Below, piece after piece: positions 33,494 to 43,651 of a stretch of 64,000 bases of DNA. The notes beneath the pieces are model-generated. The model was not told the DNA's origin, searched no databases, and saw nothing but the letters and a program-made list of their open reading frames with translations. The stretch is from Actinomadura latina NBRC 106108 (GTDB lineage Bacteria > Actinomycetota > Actinomycetes > Streptosporangiales > Streptosporangiaceae), in assembly GCF_001552195.1 (NCBI RefSeq), contig NZ_BCQS01000005.1, positions 744,001 to 808,000 of the forward strand, given 5' to 3'. How positions within the stretch are numbered: the first letter of the stretch is position 1; each line of letters begins with the position of its first letter. Made by a program: the position numbers and the translations under genes.

Positions 33494-34210
33494 ATGCGGT
33501 TGGAGAATGTGGCCTTTCGTTACCGGCGGAAGGATCCCTGGGTGCTCAGGGACGTCACGTTGTCCCTTGTACCGGGCAGCGTCACCGAGGTGACGGGGCA
33601 CAACGGCGCCGGGAAGTCCACGCTGCTCCGCTTGATCGCCGGATTGCGCCGGCCGCGCATCGGCGCCGTCAAGGACCGTCCAGCCCGGGTGGGGTATGCG
33701 CCTGAGCGTTTCCCTGTGGACCAGCCGTTCAGTGTCCGCGCGTATCTGGGGCACATGGCCGCCATGCGCCGAGCGCCCGGGGGCGCGGTCGGTGCGTGGG
33801 CGGAGCGGCTCCGCTTCGATCACCTCCTCGATGTGCGGCTCCCCGAACTGTCGAAGGGCAGCGCTCAGAAGGTCGGGCTCGCCCAGGCCTTCATGGACGA
33901 TCCTGAACTCCTGATCCTGGACGAGCCGTTCGCAGGCTTGGACGCCGCCACCCGCGACGCACTGCCCGAACTGATCTCCGGACTCGCGGCGGGCGGCACC
34001 ACCGTGGTCGTCAGCGACCATCAGCGCTGCATCGAGACCCTGCCGGGCATCGACCGGCTAAGGGTGGCCGACGCCTCCGTGACCCGCCTCGCGCCCCAGG
34101 GAACCGTGGAGTGGACCGTCCTGGAGGTGGAGGTGCCCGGGGACGAGGCCGACACTTTGGAGACCAAGCTGCGCGCGGACGGCTACCGGGTGCGGAGGCC
34201 CGGACGATGA
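33494..34210 (+). CDS. ABC transporter ATP-binding protein
   Basis: A 238-residue ATPase. Walker A is TGHNGAGKSTLL, the signature is the variant LSKGSAQKVGLAQAF, Walker B is LLILDEPFAGLD, and the switch is VVSDHQRC. The compact CcmA-like form with a short C-terminal extension fits small two-component exporters. The next gene, a membrane protein, overlaps by ATGA. The substrate is unknown. The 115-bp upstream gap contains GTTAAC (33451-33456) and presumably the promoter. Confidence 0.88.
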   Translation: MRLENVAFRYRRKDPWVLRDVTLSLVPGSVTEVTGHNGAGKSTLLRLIAGLRRPRIGAVKDRPARVGYAPERFPVDQPFSVRAYLGHMAAMRRAPGGAVGAWAERLRFDHLLDVRLPELSKGSAQKVGLAQAFMDDPELLILDEPFAGLDAATRDALPELISGLAAGGTTVVVSDHQRCIETLPGIDRLRVADASVTRLAPQGTVEWTVLEVEVPGDEADTLETKLRADGYRVRRPGR

Positions 34211-34896
34211 TCGCGGTCGTCCGGTTCCAGATGGCGGGCTACGTCCGCTCGCTGCGCGTCCTGCAGCCGTTCATCGTCGTGGCGCTGTTCGTGGCGCTGA
34301 TCCTCTCCCAGGGACCGAGCGGGCCCGACGCCTCCGACCTCGCGGTCAGGACGTTCGCGGACGTGGCGGCCTTCATGTTCCCGGTGTGGGCCTGGGCTGC
34401 GCGCGCTCTGCTCGACACGCAGCCCGACGAGCAGCGTGCGCTGACGGCCACCGCCGTCCGCCGCCCGTCCACCCCCACCTGGGCGGGGCTCCTGGCGGCG
34501 TACACGATGAATCTCTGCTTGGGCGTCGTCGCGTTGGCCGTTCCTCTCCTCCAGGCCGTGCAAGCGGACTCCCCCGGCGCGGCGATCTTGACCGGCTGTG
34601 CTCTGAACCTCCTCGTCGCCGTCCCGGGGACACTGCTCGGCGCTTGGACGAGCCGGGCCGTCTTCAGCGATCCCGGCATTTCGCTGCTCGCGCTCCTCGG
34701 CGGAGCCCTGGCCCTTCTCCTCCTCGGTATCGGCCCCCTCGCCTGGCTCTCCGTCCCGATGATCGAATGGCTGCGCGCGGCCCACGACGGCCCGGACGCC
34801 TTCACCTCCCACTTCCCCACCATCGCCCTCCACCTCCTCCTCTGGTCCCTGGTAGTAGGCGCCCTCTACATCACAACCTCACGCCACCGCCCGTAA
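34207..34896 (+). CDS. ABC-2-like membrane permease subunit
   Basis: A 229-residue membrane protein with about six hydrophobic segments, including LQPFIVVALFVALIL, FPVWAWAARALL, NLCLGVVALAVPLLQAV, LNLLVAVPGTLLGAW, LALLGGALALLLLGIGPLAW and LHLLLWSLVVGALYI. It has no ATPase or binding domain and starts within the stop of the preceding ATPase gene (ATGA), so the two form one exporter. The cargo is not indicated. Confidence 0.82.
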   Translation: MIAVVRFQMAGYVRSLRVLQPFIVVALFVALILSQGPSGPDASDLAVRTFADVAAFMFPVWAWAARALLDTQPDEQRALTATAVRRPSTPTWAGLLAAYTMNLCLGVVALAVPLLQAVQADSPGAAILTGCALNLLVAVPGTLLGAWTSRAVFSDPGISLLALLGGALALLLLGIGPLAWLSVPMIEWLRAAHDGPDAFTSHFPTIALHLLLWSLVVGALYITTSRHRP

Positions 34897-34911
34897 GGGG
34901 GTGAGCGCGGA

Positions 34912-35730
34912 TTAGGCGGCCTGGAGGGTTAGCCAGGTTTCCTCCAGTGGGGTGTTCTGGCGGTTGCAGAAGTAGACGCGGCCCGGGTCTCCCCAGTACC
35001 AGCCGAGGCGGGGGTCGGAGTCGAGTTGGAGCAGGAGGCGCCACTCCTCCGCCGTGCGTTGCTCGTCGGGGGTGAGGGCGGGAGTGTTCGGGGAGACGAG
35101 GTCGCGGCCCGTCGAGGCGTAGAGGCAGTCGGGGCCGAGCGGGCGCTGGACGAGGACCGGCCAGCCGCCCAGTTGGTGCGTCGGCGCGTTCTCCGGCCAG
35201 GTGTGCCGCGTCCAGGCGGCGTGGAGTTGCGCATAGACCGGAAGGACGCCGCTGTAGACGGTCTCCAGTCGTTGGACGACGGGCTCCTGGGGTGAGGGCA
35301 GGGAGAGGAATGGGGAGGCGGCGAGAGTGGTCTTGGGGTAGGGAGTCGCCTTGGGCGTTGCGGTCTGGAGCGTGCCGCTGAAGAGGCGCCAGCCGTCCCG
35401 CTGCGCTGGTTCGTCGCCCCAGGGACGCGGTGTCTCCGTTGCGTAGTAGAACGCGGTGACGGACGTCGGCAGGCCGGCTATCTCACCGAAGCGCGCGAAG
35501 GAGGCGAAGTCGATCGCGCCGAGGAAGTCGAGGGGGCGGCCGTTCCATTCGGGCCATGGTTCGTCCGGTGGGAGGAGGGGTGCGCCGCCGAGGTCGACGG
35601 GGACTCCCTCCCCGGCGCCGAGTCGAAGCGCCGGTCTGGCCAGCGGCAGCAGGAGGGCCGTGATCTCCGGGGCGAGGAAGGCGTCGAGCAGGACGCGGAG
35701 CCGCCGGAAGTGCGCGATGAAGTAGTCCAT
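34912..35730 (-). CDS. DUF1963 (YwqG-like) protein
   Basis: A 272-residue cytoplasmic protein of the DUF1963 family. Typical features are an early LARPALRLGAGEG, DEPWPEWNGRPLDFLGAIDF, the GDEPAQRDGWRLF motif and a C-terminal LLLQLDSDPRLGWYWGDPGR, then VYFC. The function of the family is unknown. The ATG at 35730 is the first plausible start; upstream in-frame sequence is Arg-rich shadow. It is a single gene convergent with the ABC exporter. A DnaA box lies 50 bases upstream. Confidence 0.85.
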   Translation of the reverse strand: MDYFIAHFRRLRVLLDAFLAPEITALLLPLARPALRLGAGEGVPVDLGGAPLLPPDEPWPEWNGRPLDFLGAIDFASFARFGEIAGLPTSVTAFYYATETPRPWGDEPAQRDGWRLFSGTLQTATPKATPYPKTTLAASPFLSLPSPQEPVVQRLETVYSGVLPVYAQLHAAWTRHTWPENAPTHQLGGWPVLVQRPLGPDCLYASTGRDLVSPNTPALTPDEQRTAEEWRLLLQLDSDPRLGWYWGDPGRVYFCNRQNTPLEETWLTLQAA

Positions 35731-35779
35731 GCACGTAGCGTTACGCGCGCCGGGTGCGGCGCGCAGCGTCCGGCGAAAT

Positions 35780-35788
35780 TGTGGATAA
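35780..35788 (-). promoter_or_regulatory. DnaA box (TTATCCACA)
   Basis: A perfect TTATCCACA on the minus strand, in the gap between the DivIVA-repeat gene and the DUF1963 gene. Two further perfect copies lie at 43593 and 45665. It is a strikingly AT-rich 9-mer in DNA of this composition. Confidence 0.6.
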
Positions 35789-35789
35789 C

Positions 35790-36293
35790 TCAGCGTTCCA
35801 GCGCGCCCGCGAGCTGCACCAGGAAGCGGTCGACCTCCTGCTCGTCGTAGCCGGGCAGCAGCCGGACGAGGCGGAAGACGGTCTCCCGCACGTCGCGGGC
35901 CGTCACGGGCGGGGCGGTCCCGCGCAGGCCGGCGACCACGCGGTCCAGGAAGGCGTCCACGTCCCGGACGTCGTAGCCGGGCCGCAGGCCGGCGCTGGAG
36001 AACCGGGCGTTCTGGATCCAGTTGATCAACCATGCGGGCTGTGCGCGCGGCCGCCTGGGACGGTCCCCGATCGGCCCCTTGGCCTGGAGTTCCCTGATGC
36101 ATTCGCGCAGCAGTTCGTCCACCGCCCGGTTGTCGTAGCCGCGCAGGACGACGTCGAAGCGGGTCTCGCGCACCTCGTCCGCGGTGATCGGGGGCCCGCC
36201 GTCCAGCGCCTGGGAGACCCGCTTCAGCAGGGTGTCGACCTGGTCTCGGTCATAGCCGCGCAAGACCACCGGCAACCGCGCACCCGTCCTCAC
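35790..36293 (-). CDS. Small protein with four DivIVA-like repeats
   Basis: A 167-residue protein built from four copies of the DivIVA-type membrane-targeting motif: LRGYDRDQVDTLLKRV, LRGYDNRAVDELLREC, RPGYDVRDVDAFLDRV and LPGYDEQEVDRFLVQL. Repeats 2 and 4 are preceded by [TA]..DEVRET or ARDVRET. There is no long coiled coil after them, unlike DivIVA/Wag31. The GTG at 36293 has GGAGGAG upstream. It lies 48 bases past the rlmN stop and may be read with it. A role at curved membranes is inference from the motif. Confidence 0.8.
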   Translation of the reverse strand: MRTGARLPVVLRGYDRDQVDTLLKRVSQALDGGPPITADEVRETRFDVVLRGYDNRAVDELLRECIRELQAKGPIGDRPRRPRAQPAWLINWIQNARFSSAGLRPGYDVRDVDAFLDRVVAGLRGTAPPVTARDVRETVFRLVRLLPGYDEQEVDRFLVQLAGALER

Positions 36294-36341
36294 CGCTCCT
36301 CCACCCGCGCCCGCGAGGCCCAGGGGACGCCCGCGGCGCGC

Positions 36342-37487
36342 TCAGTCCTTGGCCGACGCCGCCAGCTGCCCGCAGGCCCCGTCGATCTCCCTGCCCCGAG
36401 TGTCGCGCACCGTGACCGGGACCCCGTGGGCCTCCAGGCGCCGGACGAACTCGCGCTCGTCCTCGGGCCGGGAGGCGGTCCACTTGGAACCCGGCGTCGG
36501 ATTCAACGGGATCAGATTGACGTGTACGAGATTTCCGCGCAAGAGCCTGCCGAGAAGATCGGCCCGCCACGCCTGGTCGTTGATGTCCTTGATGAGGGCG
36601 TACTCGATCGAGACGCGGCGGCCGCTGCGGTCGGCGTAGGCCCAGGCCGCGTCCAGAACCTCGGACACCTTCCACCGGTTGTTGATGGGGACGAGATCGT
36701 CCCGCAGCTCGTCGTCTGGGGCGTGCAAGGAAACCGCCAGCCGGACGGACATGTCCTCTGCGGCGAGCTTCTCGATCGCCGGGACGAGCCCGACCGTGGA
36801 AACGGTGACCGAACGCTGGGAGATGCCCAGCCCGGCGGGGGCCGGATCCGTGATGCGACGCACCGCGCCTATCACGGCCTTGTAGTTGGCCAGGGGTTCG
36901 CCCATGCCCATGAAGACGATGTTGGAGACTCGGCCGGGCCCCCCTGGGATGCGCCCACGGGCGAGTGCGCGCGCGCCCGCGGCGACCTGTTCCACTATCT
37001 CGGCCGTGGAAAGGTTGCGCGTGAGCCCCGCCTGACCGGTCGCGCAGAAGGGGCAGTTCATTCCGCACCCCGCCTGGGACGAGACGCACATCGTGGCCCG
37101 GTCCGGGTAGCGCATGAGGACCGACTCGAACAGGACGCCGTCGAACGCCTTCCAGACCGTCTTGAGCGTCGTCCCGCCGTCGCAGTCCAGTTCGCGTACG
37201 GGCGTCAGCAGCGAGGGCAGCAGCTCGGACACCAGTCGTTCGCGGACGGCGGCGGGCAGGTCCGTCATCTTGGCGGGGTCGTCCACCAGCCGCGCGAAGT
37301 AGTGCCGTGACAGCTGGTCGGCGCGGAACGGCTTCTCGCCCAGCTCGGCGACCGCCTCGCGGCGCTCCGCGGTGGTGAGGTCGGCGAGGTGCCTCGGCGG
37401 CTTGCCGCGCCTCGGTGCGGCGAAGACGAGCTTCGCCGGGGTCTTCTTGGGCGCGGTGCCTGCACTGGCGGGCTGGGTCGTAGACAT
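36342..37487 (-). CDS. rlmN: 23S rRNA/tRNA adenine-C2 methyltransferase RlmN
   Basis: A 381-residue radical-SAM enzyme that methylates C2 of A2503 in 23S rRNA and A37 in some tRNAs. The FeS-binding [11 protein letters not shown] (CxxxCxxC) and [12 protein letters not shown] are present, with [19 protein letters not shown] and the conserved [12 protein letters not shown] at the C-terminus (second methyl-carrying Cys). The ATG at 37487 has GGGAGG 3 bases upstream. The N-terminal 40 residues are a basic Ala/Pro extension. Confidence 0.95.
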   Translation of the reverse strand: MSTTQPASAGTAPKKTPAKLVFAAPRRGKPPRHLADLTTAERREAVAELGEKPFRADQLSRHYFARLVDDPAKMTDLPAAVRERLVSELLPSLLTPVRELDCDGGTTLKTVWKAFDGVLFESVLMRYPDRATMCVSSQAGCGMNCPFCATGQAGLTRNLSTAEIVEQVAAGARALARGRIPGGPGRVSNIVFMGMGEPLANYKAVIGAVRRITDPAPAGLGISQRSVTVSTVGLVPAIEKLAAEDMSVRLAVSLHAPDDELRDDLVPINNRWKVSEVLDAAWAYADRSGRRVSIEYALIKDINDQAWRADLLGRLLRGNLVHVNLIPLNPTPGSKWTASRPEDEREFVRRLEAHGVPVTVRDTRGREIDGACGQLAASAKD

Positions 37488-37601
37488 GGTCCTCCCAGTG
37501 TCGCAAACACCGGCCCGTGCATCGTCCGTCCGCAGCCGGACGTTCTTACCTGTAGGACGACATTCCTGCACATGACCTTGTCTGCGACTAAGGTCTCGAT
37601 C

Positions 37602-38747
37602 ATGTCGGTTTTGCGTAAGGGCGGCGTCTCGTCCCGGGGATCCGCGGCCAAGGTCGTCCACGCCGCGGCGAGCCCCTACGGCAGCCGGCGGCTCGTCGTC
37701 GAGACCGACGGCGACGTCACCGTGGCGTACCTGAAGGACGCACGAGACTCGGTGGTCGGCGCGACGTGGGTCGCGAACCACCGCAAGGCCCCGCCCGAAC
37801 TGGAGCAGGCCCGGCTGGACGCGGGCCGTCCGCCCCTCCTGCCGGAGTCCCACCTGCGCGATCCGTCGGGACGCAAGGCGCTGGACGGCGAGTCCCTGGA
37901 GGTCGTGTGGTTCGAGGAGGGCGACGGCGTCGCCGTCCTGGAGGCGGGCGACCCGCTGTTCGTGATCCCCGGCTGGTCGGACATGGGACGCGGCATCCCC
38001 GGGTACGCGCGCGACGCCACACGCCAGAGCCCGTTCGCCTTTCCGCTGGACGAGGAGATCGAGGACTTCGGTCCACGCATCGACCTGGCACGTGAGCATT
38101 GGAAGCGGTGCCGGGCCGACGGCTCCTGGGCGGAGTTCCAGCAGTCGGTGCTCGGCCACCTGCTGCAACGGCTCGGCCCCAGTGGCCACTACTGGCACGA
38201 CGTCGGACGGCAACTGGCCGGCGGCAGGACGGGAGTCGCCCCGACGGTGGGGGTGTCGGAACGTCCGGCAAGGGGCGGCCGCGAGTTCACCGTGTTGAGC
38301 ACGGTCGGAATGAGCCGCCAGCGCATGCCCACGGTCGAACTGTACGAAGACGACGTCGCCCCCTATGGACGGATCGAACTCGCCGTAGCCAGCACGCTTC
38401 CCAGCCAGAAGGCCGGCAGCATCTTCCCCTGGCTGGCGCAGTACCCATGGCGGTCGGTGACGTGGTTCGCCCCCGGAGACGTCGTCAAGTGGTACCACGA
38501 AGCCCGCACGTTCCCGCTGAGCAGCGGCGAGTCGTCCTGGGAGGGCGTGCTGCTCCTGGACGATCCGAGCCGTCTGGCAGGCCCTGAGGCCCCCGCGCTG
38601 ACCGGGCTCACCCTCAACGGCGACGCCGTCAGGTGGCTGTGGCTCGTACCCATCACCGGCGAGGAGCACCGCTACGCCAAGAGCGAGGGATCGGACGCGC
38701 TCATACGGCGTCTAGCGCAACAGGGCCGTTCCTGGGTCATCTCCTAG
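37602..38747 (+). CDS. SUFU-domain-like protein
   Basis: A 381-residue cytoplasmic protein. The C-terminal half ([40 protein letters not shown] and [20 protein letters not shown]) resembles the suppressor-of-fused (SUFU) domain often found in bacterial immunity or secretion-associated proteins. The N-terminal half has [20 protein letters not shown] but no assigned domain. The start ATG at 37602 has AAGG upstream; an ATG at 37572 is also in frame. Divergent from rlmN and convergent with cdsA. The role is unknown. Confidence 0.7.
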   Translation: MSVLRKGGVSSRGSAAKVVHAAASPYGSRRLVVETDGDVTVAYLKDARDSVVGATWVANHRKAPPELEQARLDAGRPPLLPESHLRDPSGRKALDGESLEVVWFEEGDGVAVLEAGDPLFVIPGWSDMGRGIPGYARDATRQSPFAFPLDEEIEDFGPRIDLAREHWKRCRADGSWAEFQQSVLGHLLQRLGPSGHYWHDVGRQLAGGRTGVAPTVGVSERPARGGREFTVLSTVGMSRQRMPTVELYEDDVAPYGRIELAVASTLPSQKAGSIFPWLAQYPWRSVTWFAPGDVVKWYHEARTFPLSSGESSWEGVLLLDDPSRLAGPEAPALTGLTLNGDAVRWLWLVPITGEEHRYAKSEGSDALIRRLAQQGRSWVIS

Positions 38748-38762
38748 AGCGGCCTAGAGCGG
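38743..38762. repeat. 10-bp tandem duplication at a stop codon
   Basis: CCTAGAGCGG is repeated head to tail (38743-38752 and 38753-38762). The first copy contains the TAG stop of the SUFU-like gene. It is the second tandem duplication in the window that covers a stop codon. Confidence 0.85.
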
Positions 38763-38774
38763 CGCACCGGCGTC

Positions 38775-39830
38775 CTAGGTCGGAAGGAAGAGCTCCAGGA
38801 GAAGCCACACGACAGGGGCCGTCGCGACCAGGGAGTCGAGGCGGTCCATCACCCCGCCGTGGCCGGGTAGGAGCGTTCCCAAGTCCTTGAGGCCGAGATC
38901 GCGTTTGACCATCGACTCGACAAGGTCACCGGCGGTAGCGGTGACTACGGCGGCGAGCCCGATGATCACGCCCTGCCAGACCTGCCCGCCCTCCAGCAGC
39001 CACCAGACCAGCCACCCGCCGACGGCCATGCAGGTGATGGCCGAACCGGTGACGCCCTCCCATGTCTTCTTGGGGCTGATCCTGGGGGCCAGCTTGTGCT
39101 TGCCCAGGAACGACCCGGCGAAATAGCCGCCGATGTCGCTGGCGACGGTCGTGGCGATGAAGATGACGATGCGGTGGTCGCCGTCGTCCGGCCGCATGAG
39201 CAGCGCGACGATCCCGCCCATCAGCACCAGGTAGCCGGCCACGAACGACCCGGCTGCGACGTCCCGCACGTATCCGGCGGTGCCCTCGGTCATCCGCACC
39301 ATCAGCACGGCCAGGACCGTCAGGGACACGGCGGCCACCGTGGCGGTGGGCCCCCACACGTAGGAGACGACCGGTGTGCCGACCATCCCCGTCGCGACGG
39401 GGATGAACGGGACACGGATGTCGCGGCTCTTGAACGCCTCGGTCAGCTCGCGGATGCCGAGGAAGAGGAAAAGGATCATCACGGCAAGGAAGATCTCCTT
39501 GACCGTGTAGAGCGACACCAGTACCAGTGCGCCCAAGCCGACACCGACACCGATGGCGAGCGGCAGGTTGCGGCCGGTCTTGCCCTCCCGTTTCTCACCG
39601 GAGGCCTCGGGAGGGGCCTCCGCGGACGCGCCCGAGATCCCCTGTGAAGACGTCACAGGCGGCGTCGCGGCAGTGGCGCCGACCGGCGGCACTGCCGCAG
39701 AGGGGACGTCCTTCGCGGAACCCTCCTGCTCGGAGGGCGAGTCCAGTGCTTCTCCGGGGGGCGGGCCGGCCATGTCGACCTCCGGCTCATCCGGGGGACC
39801 CGCAGGCTCCCCGGCGTCATCGAGTTCCAT
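38775..39830 (-). CDS. cdsA: Phosphatidate cytidylyltransferase
   Basis: A 351-residue integral membrane enzyme making CDP-diacylglycerol from phosphatidate and CTP. The first 80 residues are an acidic, Pro/Ser-rich cytoplasmic extension. Membrane helices start at LPLAIGVGVGLGALVLVSLY. The CDS signature is intact: SPKKTWEGVTG, then GDLVESMVKRDLGLKDLGTL and LPGHGGVMDRLDS. The ATG overlaps the frr stop (TGATG). Order pyrH-frr-cdsA-rlmN is typical. Confidence 0.94.
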   Translation of the reverse strand: MELDDAGEPAGPPDEPEVDMAGPPPGEALDSPSEQEGSAKDVPSAAVPPVGATAATPPVTSSQGISGASAEAPPEASGEKREGKTGRNLPLAIGVGVGLGALVLVSLYTVKEIFLAVMILFLFLGIRELTEAFKSRDIRVPFIPVATGMVGTPVVSYVWGPTATVAAVSLTVLAVLMVRMTEGTAGYVRDVAAGSFVAGYLVLMGGIVALLMRPDDGDHRIVIFIATTVASDIGGYFAGSFLGKHKLAPRISPKKTWEGVTGSAITCMAVGGWLVWWLLEGGQVWQGVIIGLAAVVTATAGDLVESMVKRDLGLKDLGTLLPGHGGVMDRLDSLVATAPVVWLLLELFLPT

Positions 39831-40387
39831 CAAACCTCGAGCAGTTCGGCCTTCTTGTGCTCGAGCAGCTCGTCGATCTGCCCCACGTAACGGTGCGTGG
39901 TGTCGTCGAGTTCCTTCTCAGCACGCCGAACCTCGTCCTCACCGGCCTCGCCGTCCTTGGCGAGCTTGTCGAGGGTGTCCTTGGCGCGGCGCCGGATGTT
40001 GCGGATGGAGACCCGGCTCTCCTCGGCCTTCGTCCCGGCGACCTTGATGAAGTCCCTGCGGCGCTCCTCCGACAGGTCGGGGAACACGACCCGGATGACG
40101 TTGCCGTCGTTGGTGGGGTTCACGCCGAGGTCACTGTCGCGGATCGCCCTCTCCACCGCCTGCATGGACGACTTGTCGAAGACCTGGACGATGACCATCC
40201 GCGGCTCCGGGAGCGTGAACGACGCGAGCTGGTTGATCGGCGTCGGCGTCCCGTAGTACTCGGCGGTGATCTTGTTGAACATCGCGGGGGTGACGCGGCC
40301 GGTGCGGATGGCCTGGAAGTCCTCCTTGGCGACCGCGACCGCCTTCTCCATCTTCTCCTCGGCCTCGAGGAGGGTCTCGTCGATCAC
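39830..40387 (-). CDS. frr: Ribosome recycling factor
   Basis: A 185-residue protein with the complete RRF fold: [31 protein letters not shown], the central beta domain ([20 protein letters not shown]) and the long helix [20 protein letters not shown]. It splits post-termination ribosomes together with EF-G. Starts at GTG 40387 with GGGAG upstream. A strong hairpin separates it from pyrH. Confidence 0.97.
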   Translation of the reverse strand: MIDETLLEAEEKMEKAVAVAKEDFQAIRTGRVTPAMFNKITAEYYGTPTPINQLASFTLPEPRMVIVQVFDKSSMQAVERAIRDSDLGVNPTNDGNVIRVVFPDLSEERRRDFIKVAGTKAEESRVSIRNIRRRAKDTLDKLAKDGEAGEDEVRRAEKELDDTTHRYVGQIDELLEHKKAELLEV

Positions 40388-40428
40388 TGTGACTCCCGTG
40401 TCATCTGGTCGGCCCTGGTCCTGCGGTT

Positions 40429-40452
40429 CCGCGGCGCGCCGGAGCGCCGCGG
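40429..40452. terminator. Intercistronic hairpin between pyrH and frr
   Basis: A perfect 9-bp GC stem (CCGCGGCGC, 40429-40437, with GCGCCGCGG, 40444-40452) and 6-base loop, 9 bases after the pyrH stop. No T-run follows on the transcribed strand, so it may attenuate or stabilise mRNA rather than fully terminate. Confidence 0.5.
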
Positions 40453-40461
40453 GGGCTGCGG

Positions 40462-42178
<1,717 letters not shown>

Positions 42179-42220
42179 CGCTCTCTTCGCTTCTCTCGTC
42201 GTTGGTCGTAGGACCCGCGA

Positions 42221-42257
42221 CGGTCCCGGCGGCACCCCTGCGGGGCCGCCGGGACCG
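42221..42257. terminator. Strong hairpin between rpsB and tsf
   Basis: A 13-bp perfect stem (CGGTCCCGGCGGC, 42221-42233, with GCCGCCGGGACCG, 42245-42257); the loop contains CCCC-TGC-GGG(G), which can pair further. It begins 6 bases after the rpsB stop. It probably acts as a partial terminator setting the rpsB to tsf ratio or as a 3' stabiliser. Confidence 0.6.
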
Positions 42258-42262
42258 TGGGA

Positions 42263-43267
42263 TCAAGCCTGCTCGGCCTCGGCGGGCTTCGGCGCCTCGG
42301 CGGCCTCGTCGGCCTGCTCGGCCTCGGGAGCGGCGGCTTCCGCCGGTGCCTCCGCCGGAGCCTCGGCGGTGGCCTCCGCAGGGGCCTCCGCAGGGGCCTC
42401 CGTAGGGGCCTCCGCGGCGGGCTGCGCCTCGGCAGGGGCCTCCGCGGGGGCCTGCGCCTCGGCGTCCTCGGCCGGCTTGTTCTCCAGCAGGTCGCGCTCC
42501 CACTCGGCCAGCGGCTCGGCGGCACCGGAGGCCGCGCCCTCGGCGGGCTTCTCGTCGCCGCCGGTCGCGGCGCCCGCGCGGGCGAGGAGGCCGTCGGCGA
42601 CGGAGTCGGCCACGACGCGGGTCAGCAGGCTGACGCTGCGAATGGCGTCGTCGTTGCCCGGGACCGGGTAGTCGACCTCGTCCGGGTCGCAGTTGGTGTC
42701 GAGGATGGCCACGACCGGGATGCCGAGCTTCTTGGCCTCGTTGACCGCGATGTGCTCCTTCTTGGTGTCCACGATCCAGATGGCGCTCGGAACCTTCGCC
42801 ATGTCGCGGATACCGCCGAGGGTGCGCTCCAGCTTGTCCTTCTCACGGCGCAGGCCGAGCAGCTCCTTCTTGGTCATGCCGGAGCCGGCCACGTCGTCGT
42901 AGTTGATCTCCTCCAGCTCCTTGAGCCGGGTGAGCCGCTTGTGGACGGTGGAGAAGTTGGTGAGCATGCCGCCCAGCCAGCGCTGGTTCACGTAGGGCAT
43001 GCCGACCCGGGCGGCCTGTTCGGCGATGGACTCCTGCGCCTGCTTCTTGGTGCCGACGAACAGGATCGTGCCGCCGTGGGCCACCGTGGCCTTGACGAAC
43101 TCGAACGCGCGGTCGATGTAGGACAGCGACTGCTGCAGGTCGATGATGTAGATGCCGTTGCGCTCGGTGAGGATGAAGCGCTTCATCTTCGGGTTCCACC
43201 GGCGGGTCTGGTGGCCGAAGTGGACGCCGCTCTCAAGGAGCTGCCGCATGGTGACGACGGGTGCCAT
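42263..43267 (-). CDS. rpsB: 30S ribosomal protein S2 with long acidic tail
   Basis: A 334-residue protein. Residues 1-240 are a normal S2: [52 protein letters not shown] and [20 protein letters not shown]. About 90 further residues are Ala/Glu/Pro-rich (AEAPAEAP repeats), far beyond the usual S2 length. The ATG at 43267 has AGGAG upstream. The tail is probably disordered and exposed on the ribosome surface. Confidence 0.96.
   Translation of the reverse strand: MAPVVTMRQLLESGVHFGHQTRRWNPKMKRFILTERNGIYIIDLQQSLSYIDRAFEFVKATVAHGGTILFVGTKKQAQESIAEQAARVGMPYVNQRWLGGMLTNFSTVHKRLTRLKELEEINYDDVAGSGMTKKELLGLRREKDKLERTLGGIRDMAKVPSAIWIVDTKKEHIAVNEAKKLGIPVVAILDTNCDPDEVDYPVPGNDDAIRSVSLLTRVVADSVADGLLARAGAATGGDEKPAEGAASGAAEPLAEWERDLLENKPAEDAEAQAPAEAPAEAQPAAEAPTEAPAEAPAEATAEAPAEAPAEAAAPEAEQADEAAEAPKPAEAEQA
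42372..42416. repeat. 12-bp tandem repeats in rpsB tail
   Basis: Units of GGCCTCCGCAGG run at 42372-42383 and 42384-42395, then a one-mismatch copy at 42396-42407 and a partial copy. They encode the repeating Glu-Ala-Pro-Ala segments of the S2 tail and are a likely site of length variation between strains. Confidence 0.75.
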
Positions 43268-43651
43268 TGCCCGTGTTCTCCTTCTCTGGCCCTGCGGGCC
43301 GCATTTGGTTGTCTGCCTGCGCCCGGGTGCGGCCCCACCGTCGCCTTCGCGACGGACCTAGGGACTGCGCCCCACCATGTGCGGTGGCATGCGGACGCGT
43401 GAAATCAGCCGCGTGGGTGTCCCAGGCGACCGGCCCGTTACCGGGTCTGAGCCTGTCCGTTCCGGGAGCGGCTTCTCGTCTCCCCGCCCGGAGGCGGGTC
43501 GATGACGGCCTGGCCCTGGCCGGTGTCCTTTCGGGCACGTCTACAGATTATCAGGGCGCCGACGCGTCCGGGCATCAACGGTCCGCGGGGGGTTATCCAC
43601 AGTTCGCCGACCCTGTCGACGCGGCGGCGGGGACCCGGCAGGCTGCGCTGC
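43268..43651. other. Intergenic region: rpsB leader, hairpin and DnaA box
   Basis: This 384-bp gap between divergent rpsB and the M23 peptidase gene has no convincing CDS. The rpsB leader contains a perfect 7-bp hairpin (CCGTCGC-CTTC-GCGACGG, 43338-43355) that could take part in S2 autoregulation. A perfect DnaA box lies at 43593-43601. Near 43540-43555 a locally AT-rich stretch (minus strand GATAATCT) could be a -10 for rpsB, but no well-spaced -35 was found. Confidence 0.45.
43593..43601 (+). promoter_or_regulatory. DnaA box (TTATCCACA)
   Basis: A perfect consensus 9-mer in the rpsB/M23 peptidase intergenic region, 51 bases before the peptidase start. One of three in 10 kb. Confidence 0.6.

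Noticed and set aside
36342..38669. 775-codon frame suggesting an N-terminal extension of RlmN
   Set aside because: The extra N-terminal part is antisense to the SUFU-like gene; a good start with GGGAGG exists at 37487.
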